Assembly (NCBI RefSeq): GCF_900636545.1
Contig: NZ_LR134290.1
Coordinates: 2,418,001 to 2,482,000, forward strand
Reading direction: 5' to 3'
From: Pseudomonas mendocina
GTDB lineage: Bacteria > Pseudomonadota > Gammaproteobacteria > Pseudomonadales > Pseudomonadaceae
DNA: 64,000 bases
Of the stretch, positions 12,297 through 20,391 are shown one piece after another. Under the pieces are notes generated by a model. That model saw only the letters and a program-made list of their open reading frames with translations, made no database searches and was not told where the DNA came from. The position numbers and the translations under genes were made by a program. Positions within the stretch are counted from its first letter, which is position 1, and each line of letters begins with the position of its first letter.

Positions 12297-12606
12297 GTTT
12301 CTGACGTTTTTATGCGAGCCGGATCTTCTTGGCCAGAGGCGGGGAGAGGGAACAAAGATTGTGCGGCTGGCCCTGCGCTAACTGTTATCGATGCGACAGT
12401 CAGTTATGCCAGTTCGACAGCTCGCCCGGCAACTGTGCTGCTGCAGGGTGCTTTTCGTTAGTATGCGTGGTCTACCGTGTCCGTGGCGCCACAAGCGCCT
12501 GGCGATGCATGCAGTGGTTCGAGCCAAACGCTCGGGCGACGTTTCCCGGATCCCTCAAGGAAACCCCCCGCAATTCTTCGATTTCCTGCTTGTGGTATTT
12601 CCCCCT
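12297..12606. other. 310-base gap before brnQ, no gene recognised
   Basis: The brnQ reading frame stays open upstream to about 12391, but the extension encodes no family-typical sequence. I see no clear promoter hexamers, hairpin or small gene. It must contain the brnQ promoter because the sucD terminator precedes it. Confidence 0.5.
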
Positions 12607-13920
12607 ATGACTCGTTTGAAAGGCCCAGACCTCCTGGCCCTCGGCTTCATGACTTTTGCGCTGTTTCTTGGCGCCGGCAACATCATCTTCCCGCCCAGCG
12701 CCGGTCTGGCTGCTGGCGAGAATCTACTTCCCGCAGCAATCGGCTTTCTGTTGACCGGTGTTGGCCTACCACTGCTCACCGTGGTCGCCCTGGCTCGTGT
12801 CGGTGGCGGTATGGACCTGCTCACCGCGCCCCTGGGCAGGATTGCCGGCGCAATCCTCGCGGTAGCGGTTTACCTGGCGATCGGCCCGTTGTTCGCCACG
12901 CCGCGCACGGCCGTGGTGTCGTTCGAGATGGGCATCGCGCCGTTCACCGGCAATGAAGGTGCACCGCTGCTGATCTACACCCTGGTGTATTTCGCTGCTG
13001 TGTTGTTCCTTTCCCTCAATCCGGGACGGTTGGTCGATCGCATCGGCAAATTCATCACCCCGGTACTGCTGGCTGCGCTGCTGGTGCTGGGCGGCGCTGC
13101 CTTGTTCGCTCCCGCCGGCGCGATCGGTGTGGTCGCCGAGAGCTATCGCGAGGCGCCGCTGGTGCAAGGCTTCCTGCAGGGCTACCTGACCATGGATACC
13201 CTGGGTGCACTGGTCTTCGGCATCGTAATCGCCAGCGCCATCCGTGATCGCGGAGTCAACGATGCCGGGCTCGTCACCCGTTACTCGGTCATCGCCGGCA
13301 TCATCGCAGCCATCGGCCTGTCGTTGGTCTATCTGGCGTTGTTCTACCTCGGCGCCACCAGCCAGGATATCGCCGGTGATGCGCAAAATGGCGTGCAGGT
13401 ACTGACGACTTATGTGCAACACACCTTCGGCACCACCGGTAGTCTGCTGTTGGCCGTGGTCATCACCCTGGCATGCCTGACCACCGCGGTAGGCCTGTTG
13501 ACCGCCTGCGGCGAGTTCTTCAGCAAGCTGCTGCCGGTGTCCTATCGCAGCGTGGTGATCGTGTTCGGGCTGTTCAGTCTCGGGGTAGCCAATCAGGGGC
13601 TGACCCAGTTGATCAGCTTCTCCATCCCTGTGCTGGTCGGCCTGTATCCGCTGGCGATCGTCCTGGTCGCTCTGAGCCTGGCCAATCGCCTATGGCGCTC
13701 CCAATCGCTGGTGTTCGTGCCGGTGATGGCCGTTACGCTGGTTTTCGGCATTGCCGACGGTATCGCTGCGACCCCTTGGGCCGACAAGGTTCCGGCCTGG
13801 TTCGGGCAACTGCCGCTGGCCGGTCAGAGCCTGGGCTGGTTGCTACCGGTGGCGATCACCCTGGCGCTGGTAGTGGTGCTGGATCGCATCCGTGGGCTGC
13901 GCCAGAGTGCTACCGCTTAA
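12607..13920 (+). CDS. brnQ: branched-chain amino acid:cation symporter (LIVCS family)
   Basis: Imports leucine, isoleucine and valine with Na+ across the inner membrane. It has 437 residues with about twelve hydrophobic helices, equal to the Pseudomonas BraB/BrnQ length. The start MTRLKGPDLLALGFMTFALF and the following LGAGNIIFPPSAGLAAGEN are family hallmarks. ATG 12607 is chosen because the conserved N-terminus begins there, although the ribosome site is poor (pyrimidine-rich TTTCCCCCT). It is a single-gene unit between two terminators, in the position of P. aeruginosa braB directly after sucD. Confidence 0.92.
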   Translation: MTRLKGPDLLALGFMTFALFLGAGNIIFPPSAGLAAGENLLPAAIGFLLTGVGLPLLTVVALARVGGGMDLLTAPLGRIAGAILAVAVYLAIGPLFATPRTAVVSFEMGIAPFTGNEGAPLLIYTLVYFAAVLFLSLNPGRLVDRIGKFITPVLLAALLVLGGAALFAPAGAIGVVAESYREAPLVQGFLQGYLTMDTLGALVFGIVIASAIRDRGVNDAGLVTRYSVIAGIIAAIGLSLVYLALFYLGATSQDIAGDAQNGVQVLTTYVQHTFGTTGSLLLAVVITLACLTTAVGLLTACGEFFSKLLPVSYRSVVIVFGLFSLGVANQGLTQLISFSIPVLVGLYPLAIVLVALSLANRLWRSQSLVFVPVMAVTLVFGIADGIAATPWADKVPAWFGQLPLAGQSLGWLLPVAITLALVVVLDRIRGLRQSATA

Positions 13921-13937
13921 CGCTTGCTCGAAACAAA

Positions 13938-13966
13938 ACAAGGCTGCCCACAAGGCGGCCTTTTTT
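13938..13966 (+). terminator. terminator after brnQ
   Basis: AAGGCTGCC, loop CACAA, GGCGGCCTT followed by a run of Ts: a nine-pair stem with one G-T pair. Confidence 0.88.
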
Positions 13967-13993
13967 GTGGAACAAGAAGGCGGGTGGCCTGGC

Positions 13994-13999
13994 TATAAT
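13994..13999 (+). promoter_or_regulatory. consensus -10 box before the DUF599 gene
   Basis: TATAAT lies 26 bases before the ATG at 14026. There is no good -35 hexamer at 16-18 bases; the nearest TTG-containing hexamer is 23 bases away. The gene follows a terminator, so a promoter is needed here. Confidence 0.4.
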
Positions 14000-14025
14000 C
14001 GCCAGCAGTCTTACAAGGAGTTGGC

Positions 14026-14760
14026 ATGCTCAACAGCTATCCGTACCTGCCTCATGTCCTGGCCGCGCTTTGGTTCGTCATCTGCTGGGGCGGCTACACC
14101 CGTTATGCCTCGGTAAAGGCGCAAACCACTCCCTGTCTTGCCAGTGTCCTGCATCTGTACCGTGAGGACTGGATGCGCCGCATGCTGCTGCGCGACAACC
14201 GCATCGCCGATGCCAACGTGATTGGCAACCTCGAGCGCAACGCATCTTTCTTTGCTTCCAGCACGCTGATCATTCTCGCCGGTATTCTCACCGTGCTGGG
14301 GGCCTCCGATCGCGCACTGTCGCTGTTGGCTGACATCCCTTTCGTGCAGCAGGCCAGCCGTGGGTTGTCGGAAATCAAGTTGTTGTGCCTGGGCATCATC
14401 TTCGTCTATGCCTTCTTCACCTTCAGCTGGTGCATGCGTCAGTACAACTTCGCTGCGGTGCTGGTGGGGTCGGCGCCGATGGTGGGGGAGCGGCACGTGA
14501 CCGAGCAGGAGCGCAAGGCCTTCGGCGAGCGTACGGCTCGGGTGATCTCCATGGCCGCCAACCAGTTCAACTTTGGCCTGCGCGCCTATTATTTCGGTAT
14601 GGCAACGCTGGCCTGGTTCATCAATCCCTGGTTCTTCATGCTGGTGACCACGGGTGTGGTCCTGGTCCTTTATCGCCGGGAGTTTCATTCGGATGTGCTG
14701 GAAGTAATGGTCTATACCCCAACGCCGGCCGCCGAAGTGGCCAAGGAGAAGAGTGAATGA
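14026..14760 (+). CDS. DUF599 family inner-membrane protein
   Basis: A 244-residue membrane protein of unknown function. Hydrophobic segments are visible at about 7-25, 83-103, 118-140 and 190-222. The stretch NRIADANVIGNLERNASFFASSTLI and the later RVISMAANQFNFGLRAYYF are characteristic of DUF599. The start is the ATG behind AAGGAGTTGGC. It overlaps the next gene (MAPEG) by four bases (ATGA), so the two are probably co-translated. The matching gene follows braB in P. aeruginosa. Confidence 0.85.
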   Translation: MLNSYPYLPHVLAALWFVICWGGYTRYASVKAQTTPCLASVLHLYREDWMRRMLLRDNRIADANVIGNLERNASFFASSTLIILAGILTVLGASDRALSLLADIPFVQQASRGLSEIKLLCLGIIFVYAFFTFSWCMRQYNFAAVLVGSAPMVGERHVTEQERKAFGERTARVISMAANQFNFGLRAYYFGMATLAWFINPWFFMLVTTGVVLVLYRREFHSDVLEVMVYTPTPAAEVAKEKSE

Positions 14761-15149
14761 GTATTCCATTCTGGTGCGTGTTCATCAGCGCCTTGTTGAT
14801 CTTCATCGCCAAGGCGCCGGTGGCCAAGGCCATGGCCAAGGAGGGAGGCGGGCGCTATGACAACCATCATCCACGCGCGCAACAGGCACGCCTGACCGGG
14901 TTCGGCGCGCGCGCCCTGGCCGCTCACCTGAACAGCATCGAGGCATTTCCGTTGTTCGCCGCAGGCGTGCTGATGGCGCACACCACGCAGACTTATGGAT
15001 TCCTGATCGACGCGCTGGCGATCACCTTCGTCGTCAGTCGCGTGCTGTACCTGCTGCTCTACTGGTGGGACCTGCACTGGCAACGCAGTCTGATCTGGGT
15101 GGTGGGCCTGGTCTGCAGCCTGCTGCTGATGCTCAGCCCAGCGCTGTAA
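14757..15149 (+). CDS. MAPEG family membrane protein
   Basis: A 130-residue, four-helix inner-membrane protein of the MAPEG superfamily (eicosanoid/glutathione-metabolism-type membrane proteins); the bacterial substrate is unknown. Family features are the N-terminal helix, HHPRAQQARLTGFGARALAAHLNSIEAFPLFAAGVLMA with the conserved Asn-Glu-Phe-type segment, and VVSRVLYLLLYWWD in the third helix. It shares an ATGA overlap with the DUF599 gene and is followed by a strong bidirectional terminator. Confidence 0.85.
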   Translation: MSIPFWCVFISALLIFIAKAPVAKAMAKEGGGRYDNHHPRAQQARLTGFGARALAAHLNSIEAFPLFAAGVLMAHTTQTYGFLIDALAITFVVSRVLYLLLYWWDLHWQRSLIWVVGLVCSLLLMLSPAL

Positions 15150-15162
15150 ACGGTGCTGGTAG

Positions 15163-15199
15163 AAACGACAAGGCCCGCTTCGAGCGGGCCTTGTCGTTT
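15163..15199. terminator. bidirectional terminator between convergent genes
   Basis: A 17-bp perfect inverted repeat: the arm AAACGACAAGGCCCGCT at 15163-15179 and its complement at 15183-15199, loop TCG. It serves the MAPEG gene on the plus strand and the small lipoprotein gene on the minus strand. Confidence 0.9.
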
Positions 15200-15211
15200 C
15201 AGTGAGGGGGC

Positions 15212-15502
15212 TTATCGGCCTTCGACCGCGTCGCCGATTTCGTCACCGGCATTGTCGATCGCATCGGCAGCATCGTCGGCTGCATCCTCGATCTTCTCGC
15301 CAGTGGTGGGTTCGGTGCCCATCACTTCATCGGTTTTCTGCTCGATGGCTTCACCGGCTTGTTCGGCCGCTTCACCCATGGACTCGGCCGCTTCGGAAAC
15401 GGACTCTTTGGCGGACTCCATCTTGTCTTCTGGGGATTGTTCACAGGCCGCCAGGCCTAGCATGGCCGCGAGCAGCAGGGCATAGGTAAATGGTTTTTGC
15501 AC
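15212..15502 (-). CDS. small Ala/Glu-rich lipoprotein (paralogue A)
   Basis: A 96-residue predicted lipoprotein of unknown function. The signal sequence ends in the lipobox LGLAAC (Cys about residue 20). The mature part is rich in Ala, Glu and Asp with repeated ESA/EAA spacing (SVSEAAESMGEAAEQAGEAI), suggesting an amphipathic helix or coiled coil. The GTG start at 15502 is preferred because GGAG lies nine bases upstream and the signal peptide begins there; the reading frame is open further upstream. A paralogue lies 143 bases upstream on the same strand. Export to the envelope is inferred. Confidence 0.8.
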   Translation of the reverse strand: MQKPFTYALLLAAMLGLAACEQSPEDKMESAKESVSEAAESMGEAAEQAGEAIEQKTDEVMGTEPTTGEKIEDAADDAADAIDNAGDEIGDAVEGR

Positions 15503-15593
15503 GGTTACATCTCCATGTGTGATGCGGATGAAGGCGTCTGGCGTCATCCGTGCAACTTGGAGCGAACAAGCGAAGCGAAGTTCCGAAGCGCGG

Positions 15594-15628
15594 AAAAACC
15601 AAGCCCGCGCAAGAGGGCGCGGGCTTGG
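15594..15628 (-). terminator. terminator between the two lipoprotein genes
   Basis: On the minus strand CCAAGCCCGCGC pairs with GCGCGGGCTTGG over 12 bp (15617-15628 with 15599-15610), followed by five Ts (15594-15598). It separates the two paralogous genes into distinct transcription units. Confidence 0.85.
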
Positions 15629-15645
15629 CGGTGAAACAGGCCGGA

Positions 15646-15921
15646 TTACTGGTTGGCGGGTTCGGCCGGTGCAGCAGAGGGCGTGGCCGGCTGCCCCGAT
15701 TCGCTTTCGGGGGCTGGCATCGGCTCCGGAGTTTGTTGGCGCTGCTCCTCCGCACGCTCCTGAGCCGCTTCGTTGCGCTCCTCGGCGGCCTCGTTCATCG
15801 ACTCCTGTGCCTCTGACTGCGCTTCGCGGGCGTCTTCGGCGGCATTCTCGGAGGGCTTGTCGCACGCGGCGAGGCCCAGCGTGGCGGCTAGCATGACGGC
15901 ATAGGCGAGTGTTTTCTGCAT
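15646..15921 (-). CDS. small Ala/Glu-rich lipoprotein (paralogue B)
   Basis: A 91-residue predicted lipoprotein starting MQKTLAYAVMLAATLGLAAC, with the lipobox LGLAAC matching the neighbouring paralogue. The mature region starts DKPSENAAEDAREAQSEAQE, is strongly charged and helical-looking, and changes to a Pro/Ala/Glu-rich tail (PEPMPAPESESGQPATPS). The ribosome site is AAGGAGAACAAC directly before ATG. It has its own terminator. No function is assigned; tandem duplication with the downstream gene is likely. Confidence 0.8.
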   Translation of the reverse strand: MQKTLAYAVMLAATLGLAACDKPSENAAEDAREAQSEAQESMNEAAEERNEAAQERAEEQRQQTPEPMPAPESESGQPATPSAAPAEPANQ

Positions 15922-16068
15922 GTTGTTCTCCTTGGAAAAAATGCCAGTACATTTTTTCGAAAGAGCAGAGCGTCATAAGTTCATTGTCGTTGCGTTCGGC
16001 AAGCCGTGCCGCATCTGTCGGCTGGCGCTATCATGCGCGACTTTGCGTCGCCATCACGAGGTATGAGG

Positions 16069-16521
16069 ATGAGCACTTCCCCCGTTCTGGAGCGCGCCCA
16101 GCGCTTTCTATCGGCCCTGCGCCATTGCCAGGTGCTTGGCATGCAGGTGCAGGCGGCCAGCGCCGAAGGCCTGACCCTGCGCCTGCCCTACAGCCAGCAC
16201 ATTGTCGGCAACCCTGATAGCGGGGTGATTCACGGTGGGGCGATCACCACGTTGATGGATACCACCTGCGGCATCTCCACGGTGTGCGTGCTGCCGGAAT
16301 TCGAGATCTGCCCGACGCTGGACCTGCGCATCGACTACATGCACCCGGCCGAACCCGGCAAGGACGTGTTCGGTTTTGCCGAGTGCTACCGAGTCACGCC
16401 TCATGTCATCTTCACCCGCGGCTACGCCTACCAGGATGACCCCGAGCAACCCATCGCCCACGTGGTGGGCACTTTCATGCGTATGGGCAAGGTCAATGCA
16501 GGTAAGGGAGCAGGGGCATGA
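16069..16521 (+). CDS. PaaI-like hotdog thioesterase (first of a tandem pair)
   Basis: Probably hydrolyses an acyl-CoA; substrate unknown. It has 150 residues with the hotdog motif NPDSGVIHGGAITTLMDTTCG (His-Gly-Gly, with an acidic residue in the helix) and DLRIDYMHPAEPGKDV after it. Start 16069 is chosen over ATG 16063 because GAGG at 16058-16061 is properly spaced for the former. It overlaps the next thioesterase gene by four bases (ATGA), so the two products may form a heteromer or act together. Confidence 0.85.
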   Translation: MSTSPVLERAQRFLSALRHCQVLGMQVQAASAEGLTLRLPYSQHIVGNPDSGVIHGGAITTLMDTTCGISTVCVLPEFEICPTLDLRIDYMHPAEPGKDVFGFAECYRVTPHVIFTRGYAYQDDPEQPIAHVVGTFMRMGKVNAGKGAGA

Positions 16522-16964
16522 GCGAGCTGAATCTGGAGCAATTGGTGGCACGCGCCCATCAGGAAAATGACTACGATCCGCTGATCAACCTGATTCCCTA
16601 CGCCAAACTGCTCGGTATCGAGTGTCTGCGCCTGGGCGAGGACATGGTCTTCCGCCTGCCCGCCAACCAGGATTGCATCGGCAATCCGATGTTGCCGGCG
16701 CTGCACGGCGGAGTGATCGCCGGCTTCATGGAGCATGCCGCCATGCTTCATCTGCTGATGTTCATGGGCATTCCACATTTGCCGAAAATCATCGACTTCT
16801 CGATAGATTACCTGCGCGCCGGCCATTATCGTGACACCTACGCGCAGTGCCAGGTCTGGCGCCAGGGGCGGCGGGTGGCCAACGTGGCAATTACCGCCTG
16901 GCAAACCACTCAGACCGAGCCCATCGCCACCGCCCGTGCCCATTTCAAGGTCGATGAGCCCTGA
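16518..16964 (+). CDS. PaaI-like hotdog thioesterase (second of a tandem pair)
   Basis: A 148-residue paralogue of the preceding gene. It contains GNPMLPALHGGVIAGFMEHAA (the HGG hotdog motif with Glu in the helix position) and KIIDFSIDYLRAGHYRDTYAQ. Similarity to its neighbour is modest outside these motifs, so the duplication is old. Translation is probably coupled through the ATGA overlap. Acyl-CoA hydrolysis is inferred from the family only. Confidence 0.85.
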   Translation: MSELNLEQLVARAHQENDYDPLINLIPYAKLLGIECLRLGEDMVFRLPANQDCIGNPMLPALHGGVIAGFMEHAAMLHLLMFMGIPHLPKIIDFSIDYLRAGHYRDTYAQCQVWRQGRRVANVAITAWQTTQTEPIATARAHFKVDEP

Positions 16965-17025
16965 GTTCCGCTCGGAACGCCGGGTGGTATGGCAGCGCAG
17001 CGAAACAATGACAAGGATTCTGTAG

Positions 17026-18273
17026 ATGGATGCGTTGCTGATTATTGGTGGTCTGTTGCTGATGCTGGCCGGTCTTGTCTGGTTGGTGATGCGTGCGTTC
17101 GCCACCAGTCTGTTGTGGGGCTGGGGCAGCCTGATACCGCCGATCACGCTGCTTTACGTCGTTCGTCACTGGGCGCGTGCGCGCAGCGCGGTCGCTCTGG
17201 TGGGGCTTGGCATCATTCCCCTGGTGGTGGGCATGACGCTGCTGGCCAGCAAGGATGCCGAGCGCCTGGCGGCGATCATTCGCCTCGACTGGCTCAAGCC
17301 CGAGGTACACGCGCCGGCGGAGCTGGCCATCGATCTGGCCGGTGAACTCAATGGCCAGCCGTTTCGACCGCAGCAGGGTGAACTGATCGACGGCGTGCTG
17401 GTGCTGCGCGAAGGGCTCGACTTCTTCGCCCAGCGCGAACTGAGCATTCGCCTGCCGCAGCCTGTCGACGGCCCGGTGCGTGTCGACGTCCTGCCGCAAG
17501 ACAGTGGCAACCTGCCAGAGGTGGAGTTGAGCTGGCTGCTGCCAGAACAGGACTTGCCCGAGGCGCGTCGCCTCGGCCGGGGTTACACCCTGCATCTGGA
17601 CCTGCAACCGCAGGCACCGAATCGCCTGGTCGGGGATTTCCACCTGGTGTTGCCGCCACGTTTCAAAACCAGCCTCAGTGGTCGCGTCGAGCTCTATCGT
17701 GATCGTCTGCGCTATACCGATGGCCAGGTCGATGCGCGTTTCGATTCCAGTGACACCATTGCCCATGTGCTACAGGACTATCTGCAACGGCGCTTCGCCA
17801 CGCGCAAGGTGAGCGAGCTGAAGCTGCCGGTGTTCACCTTCGAGGGTGACCGCCTGGAGCTGCAGGTCGATGCGCAGATTGACGGGCGTAGCGAGCGTCT
17901 ACCGGTGCGCCTGCACAAGCGTGCCGAGCAGGGCTGGGCGGTGGAAGGTGATCGCTTCCCGGCGCTGCCTGCCATTGCCACAGCTCAGGCTACGCCGCAG
18001 CGCGAGGCGGCCCCGATCGAGGAGCGCCTGAGTCGCCCGGTCGACCGCCGGCAACGCTTCAGTCTGGCGCGCCTGCAGCGCAATCCGGAACAGTATCGCA
18101 ACCTCAGCATGCGCCTGAGTCGCGCCAGTGGCGGTACGGTCGAGGGGCGCTTCGTCGGCGTCGACGCCGATGGCAGCATTCGCCTCACTCAGCAGATGGG
18201 CAGTGGTGGTGGGCAGGCCAGTTTCAGTTTCAAGCCGGAAGAAATCGGCCGTTTGGAGTTGCTGGAACCCTAA
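17026..18273 (+). CDS. membrane-anchored conserved hypothetical protein
   Basis: A 415-residue protein without a family I can name; I recall an equivalent upstream of htpG in P. aeruginosa. Two or three hydrophobic segments occupy residues 1-80 (MDALLIIGGLLLMLAGLVWL... and VALVGLGIIPLVVGMTLL). The remainder is soluble and beta-rich, with a segment NLSMRLSRASGGTVEGRFVGVDADGSIRLTQQ split across the C-terminus that resembles a small Sm-like/SH3-like barrel. The start follows GACAAGGATTCTGT. It ends 84 bases before htpG. Any link to the chaperone is only positional. Confidence 0.7.
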   Translation: MDALLIIGGLLLMLAGLVWLVMRAFATSLLWGWGSLIPPITLLYVVRHWARARSAVALVGLGIIPLVVGMTLLASKDAERLAAIIRLDWLKPEVHAPAELAIDLAGELNGQPFRPQQGELIDGVLVLREGLDFFAQRELSIRLPQPVDGPVRVDVLPQDSGNLPEVELSWLLPEQDLPEARRLGRGYTLHLDLQPQAPNRLVGDFHLVLPPRFKTSLSGRVELYRDRLRYTDGQVDARFDSSDTIAHVLQDYLQRRFATRKVSELKLPVFTFEGDRLELQVDAQIDGRSERLPVRLHKRAEQGWAVEGDRFPALPAIATAQATPQREAAPIEERLSRPVDRRQRFSLARLQRNPEQYRNLSMRLSRASGGTVEGRFVGVDADGSIRLTQQMGSGGGQASFSFKPEEIGRLELLEP

Positions 18274-18357
18274 ACCCTTGAAATTGATCGCGCTGCCCCC
18301 ATCTCCAGGACATCCGCCGCTCGCGCGGCATAGTCCTGCATGTGGAGTTAGACGACC

Positions 18358-20256
18358 ATGAGTGTGGAAACTCAAAAAGAAACCCTGGGCTTCCAGACCG
18401 AGGTGAAGCAACTGCTTCATCTGATGATCCATTCCCTGTACTCGAACAAGGAAATCTTCCTGCGCGAGTTGATTTCCAACGCTTCCGACGCCGCTGACAA
18501 GCTGCGTTTCGAGGCGCTGGCCAAACCCGAACTGCTCGAAGGTGGCGCCGATCTGAAGATCCGTCTGTCCTTCGACAAGGATGCCAAGACCGTTACCCTC
18601 GAAGACAACGGTATCGGCATGAACCGCGAGGAAGTCATCGCGCACCTGGGTACCATCGCCAAATCCGGCACGGCTGACTTCCTGAAGAACCTCTCTGGTG
18701 ACCAGAAGAAGGATTCGCACCTGATCGGCCAGTTCGGTGTGGGCTTCTACTCGGCATTCATCGTCGCCGATCAGGTCGAGGTGTTCAGCCGCCGCGCCGG
18801 TACTCCGGCCAGCGAAGGTGTGCACTGGTCGAGCAAGGGCGAGGGTGAGTTCGAGGTTGCCACCATCGACAAGGCCGAGCGCGGTACCCGTATAGTTCTG
18901 CACCTCAAGAGCGGTGAGGAAGAGTTCGCCGATGGTTGGCGCCTGCGCAACATCGTCAAGAAATACTCCGACCATATCGCGCTGCCCATCGAACTGCCGA
19001 AGGAGCACCACGGTGAAGACAAGCCCGCGGAAGTCGAGTGGGAAACCGTCAACCGCGCCAGCGCTCTATGGACGCGTCCGCGCACCGAGATCAAGGACGA
19101 GGAATACCAGGAGTTCTACAAGCACGTCGGCCACGATTTCGAGAACCCGCTGTCCTGGAGCCACAACAAGGTCGAGGGCAAGCTGGAGTACACCTCGCTG
19201 CTGTACGTGCCGGGCCGTGCGCCGTTCGACCTGTATCACCGCGAAGCGCCCAAGGGCCTGAAGCTCTACGTGCAGCGCGTGTTCATCATGGACCAGGCCG
19301 ACCAGTTCCTGCCGCTGTACCTGCGCTTCATCAAGGGCGTGGTCGACTCCAACGACCTGTCGCTGAACGTCTCCCGCGAGATCCTGCAGTCCGGCCCGGT
19401 CATCGATTCGATGAAGTCGGCGCTGACCAAGCGCGTGCTGGATATGCTGGAGAAGCTGGCCAAGGACAAGCCGGAGGACTACGCGACCTTCTGGAAGGCC
19501 TTCGGCCAGGTGCTCAAGGAAGGCCCGGCGGAAGACTTCGCCAACAAGGAGAAGATCGCCGGCCTGCTGCGTTTCGCCTCCACCGCTGGCGAGGGCGACG
19601 AGCAGTCGGTTTCCCTGGCCGACTACCTCGGTCGCGTCAAGGAAGGCCAGGACAAGATCTACTTCCTCACTGGCGAAAGCTACGCTCAGATCAAGAACAG
19701 CCCGCACCTGGAAGTCTTCCGCAAGAAAGGCATCGAAGTGCTGCTGCTCACCGACCGCATCGATGAGTGGCTGATGAGCTACCTGAGCGAGTTCGATGGC
19801 AAGCAGTTCGTCGACGTGGCGCGTGGCGACCTGGATCTGGGCAAGCTGGACTCGGAAGAGGACAAGAAGGCTCAGGAAGAGGTGGCGAAGGCCAAGGAAG
19901 GGCTGATCGAGCGTCTGAAAGGTGCGCTGGGTGAGCAGGTCGCCGAGGTGCGCGTCTCGCACCGTCTCACCGATTCCCCGGCGATTCTCGCCATTGGTGA
20001 ACAGGATCTGGGCCTGCAGATGCGCCAGATTCTCGAGGCCAGCGGGCAGAAGGTGCCGGATGCCAAGCCGATCTTCGAATTCAACCCAGGCCACCCGCTG
20101 ATCGAGCGTCTGGACGCAGAACCGGATGAGGATCGCTTCACCGATCTCTCGCACATCCTCTTCGACCAGGCCGCTTTGGCCGCGGGCGACAGCCTGAAGG
20201 ATCCGGCCGCGTACGTGCAGCGCCTGAACAAGCTGCTGGTGGAGCTCTCCGCCTGA
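18358..20256 (+). CDS. htpG: molecular chaperone HtpG (Hsp90)
   Basis: Cytosolic ATP-dependent Hsp90 chaperone acting as a dimer in late folding of clients. It has 632 residues. The GHKL ATPase domain has [17 protein letters not shown], the [11 protein letters not shown] motif and [11 protein letters not shown]. The middle domain has the conserved [13 protein letters not shown] with the catalytic-loop Arg, and the C-terminal dimerisation domain is complete. The start follows a weak GGAGTTAGACG site. A terminator follows 18 bases after the stop. I saw no clear sigma-32 promoter. Confidence 0.98.
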   Translation: MSVETQKETLGFQTEVKQLLHLMIHSLYSNKEIFLRELISNASDAADKLRFEALAKPELLEGGADLKIRLSFDKDAKTVTLEDNGIGMNREEVIAHLGTIAKSGTADFLKNLSGDQKKDSHLIGQFGVGFYSAFIVADQVEVFSRRAGTPASEGVHWSSKGEGEFEVATIDKAERGTRIVLHLKSGEEEFADGWRLRNIVKKYSDHIALPIELPKEHHGEDKPAEVEWETVNRASALWTRPRTEIKDEEYQEFYKHVGHDFENPLSWSHNKVEGKLEYTSLLYVPGRAPFDLYHREAPKGLKLYVQRVFIMDQADQFLPLYLRFIKGVVDSNDLSLNVSREILQSGPVIDSMKSALTKRVLDMLEKLAKDKPEDYATFWKAFGQVLKEGPAEDFANKEKIAGLLRFASTAGEGDEQSVSLADYLGRVKEGQDKIYFLTGESYAQIKNSPHLEVFRKKGIEVLLLTDRIDEWLMSYLSEFDGKQFVDVARGDLDLGKLDSEEDKKAQEEVAKAKEGLIERLKGALGEQVAEVRVSHRLTDSPAILAIGEQDLGLQMRQILEASGQKVPDAKPIFEFNPGHPLIERLDAEPDEDRFTDLSHILFDQAALAAGDSLKDPAAYVQRLNKLLVELSA

Positions 20257-20274
20257 TCTATCTGGTAATAGGAC

Positions 20275-20297
20275 AAGCCCGCTTCGGCGGGCTTTTC
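20275..20297 (+). terminator. terminator after htpG
   Basis: AAGCCCGC, TTCG loop, GCGGGCTTTTC: an eight-bp stem with a short T-run. Confidence 0.85.
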
Positions 20298-20391
20298 TAT
20301 GGGTGTGATTGATCGGCTTTAATTGACAAGCGAGGCCCCGTCGTTTCAGATGCTGGCAATTAGCCGGCGTTCTGTCGCGTCCTGGGGTTGT

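Noticed and set aside
12391..12606. N-terminal extension of brnQ
   Set aside because: In frame, but it encodes Arg/Cys-rich sequence absent from the family; the conserved transporter N-terminus begins at 12607.
20323..20391. Upstream TTG start for the MHYT kinase
   Set aside because: The 23-residue extension is not hydrophobic in the family-typical way and overlaps the space just behind the htpG terminator; ATG 20392 has a G-rich stretch upstream.
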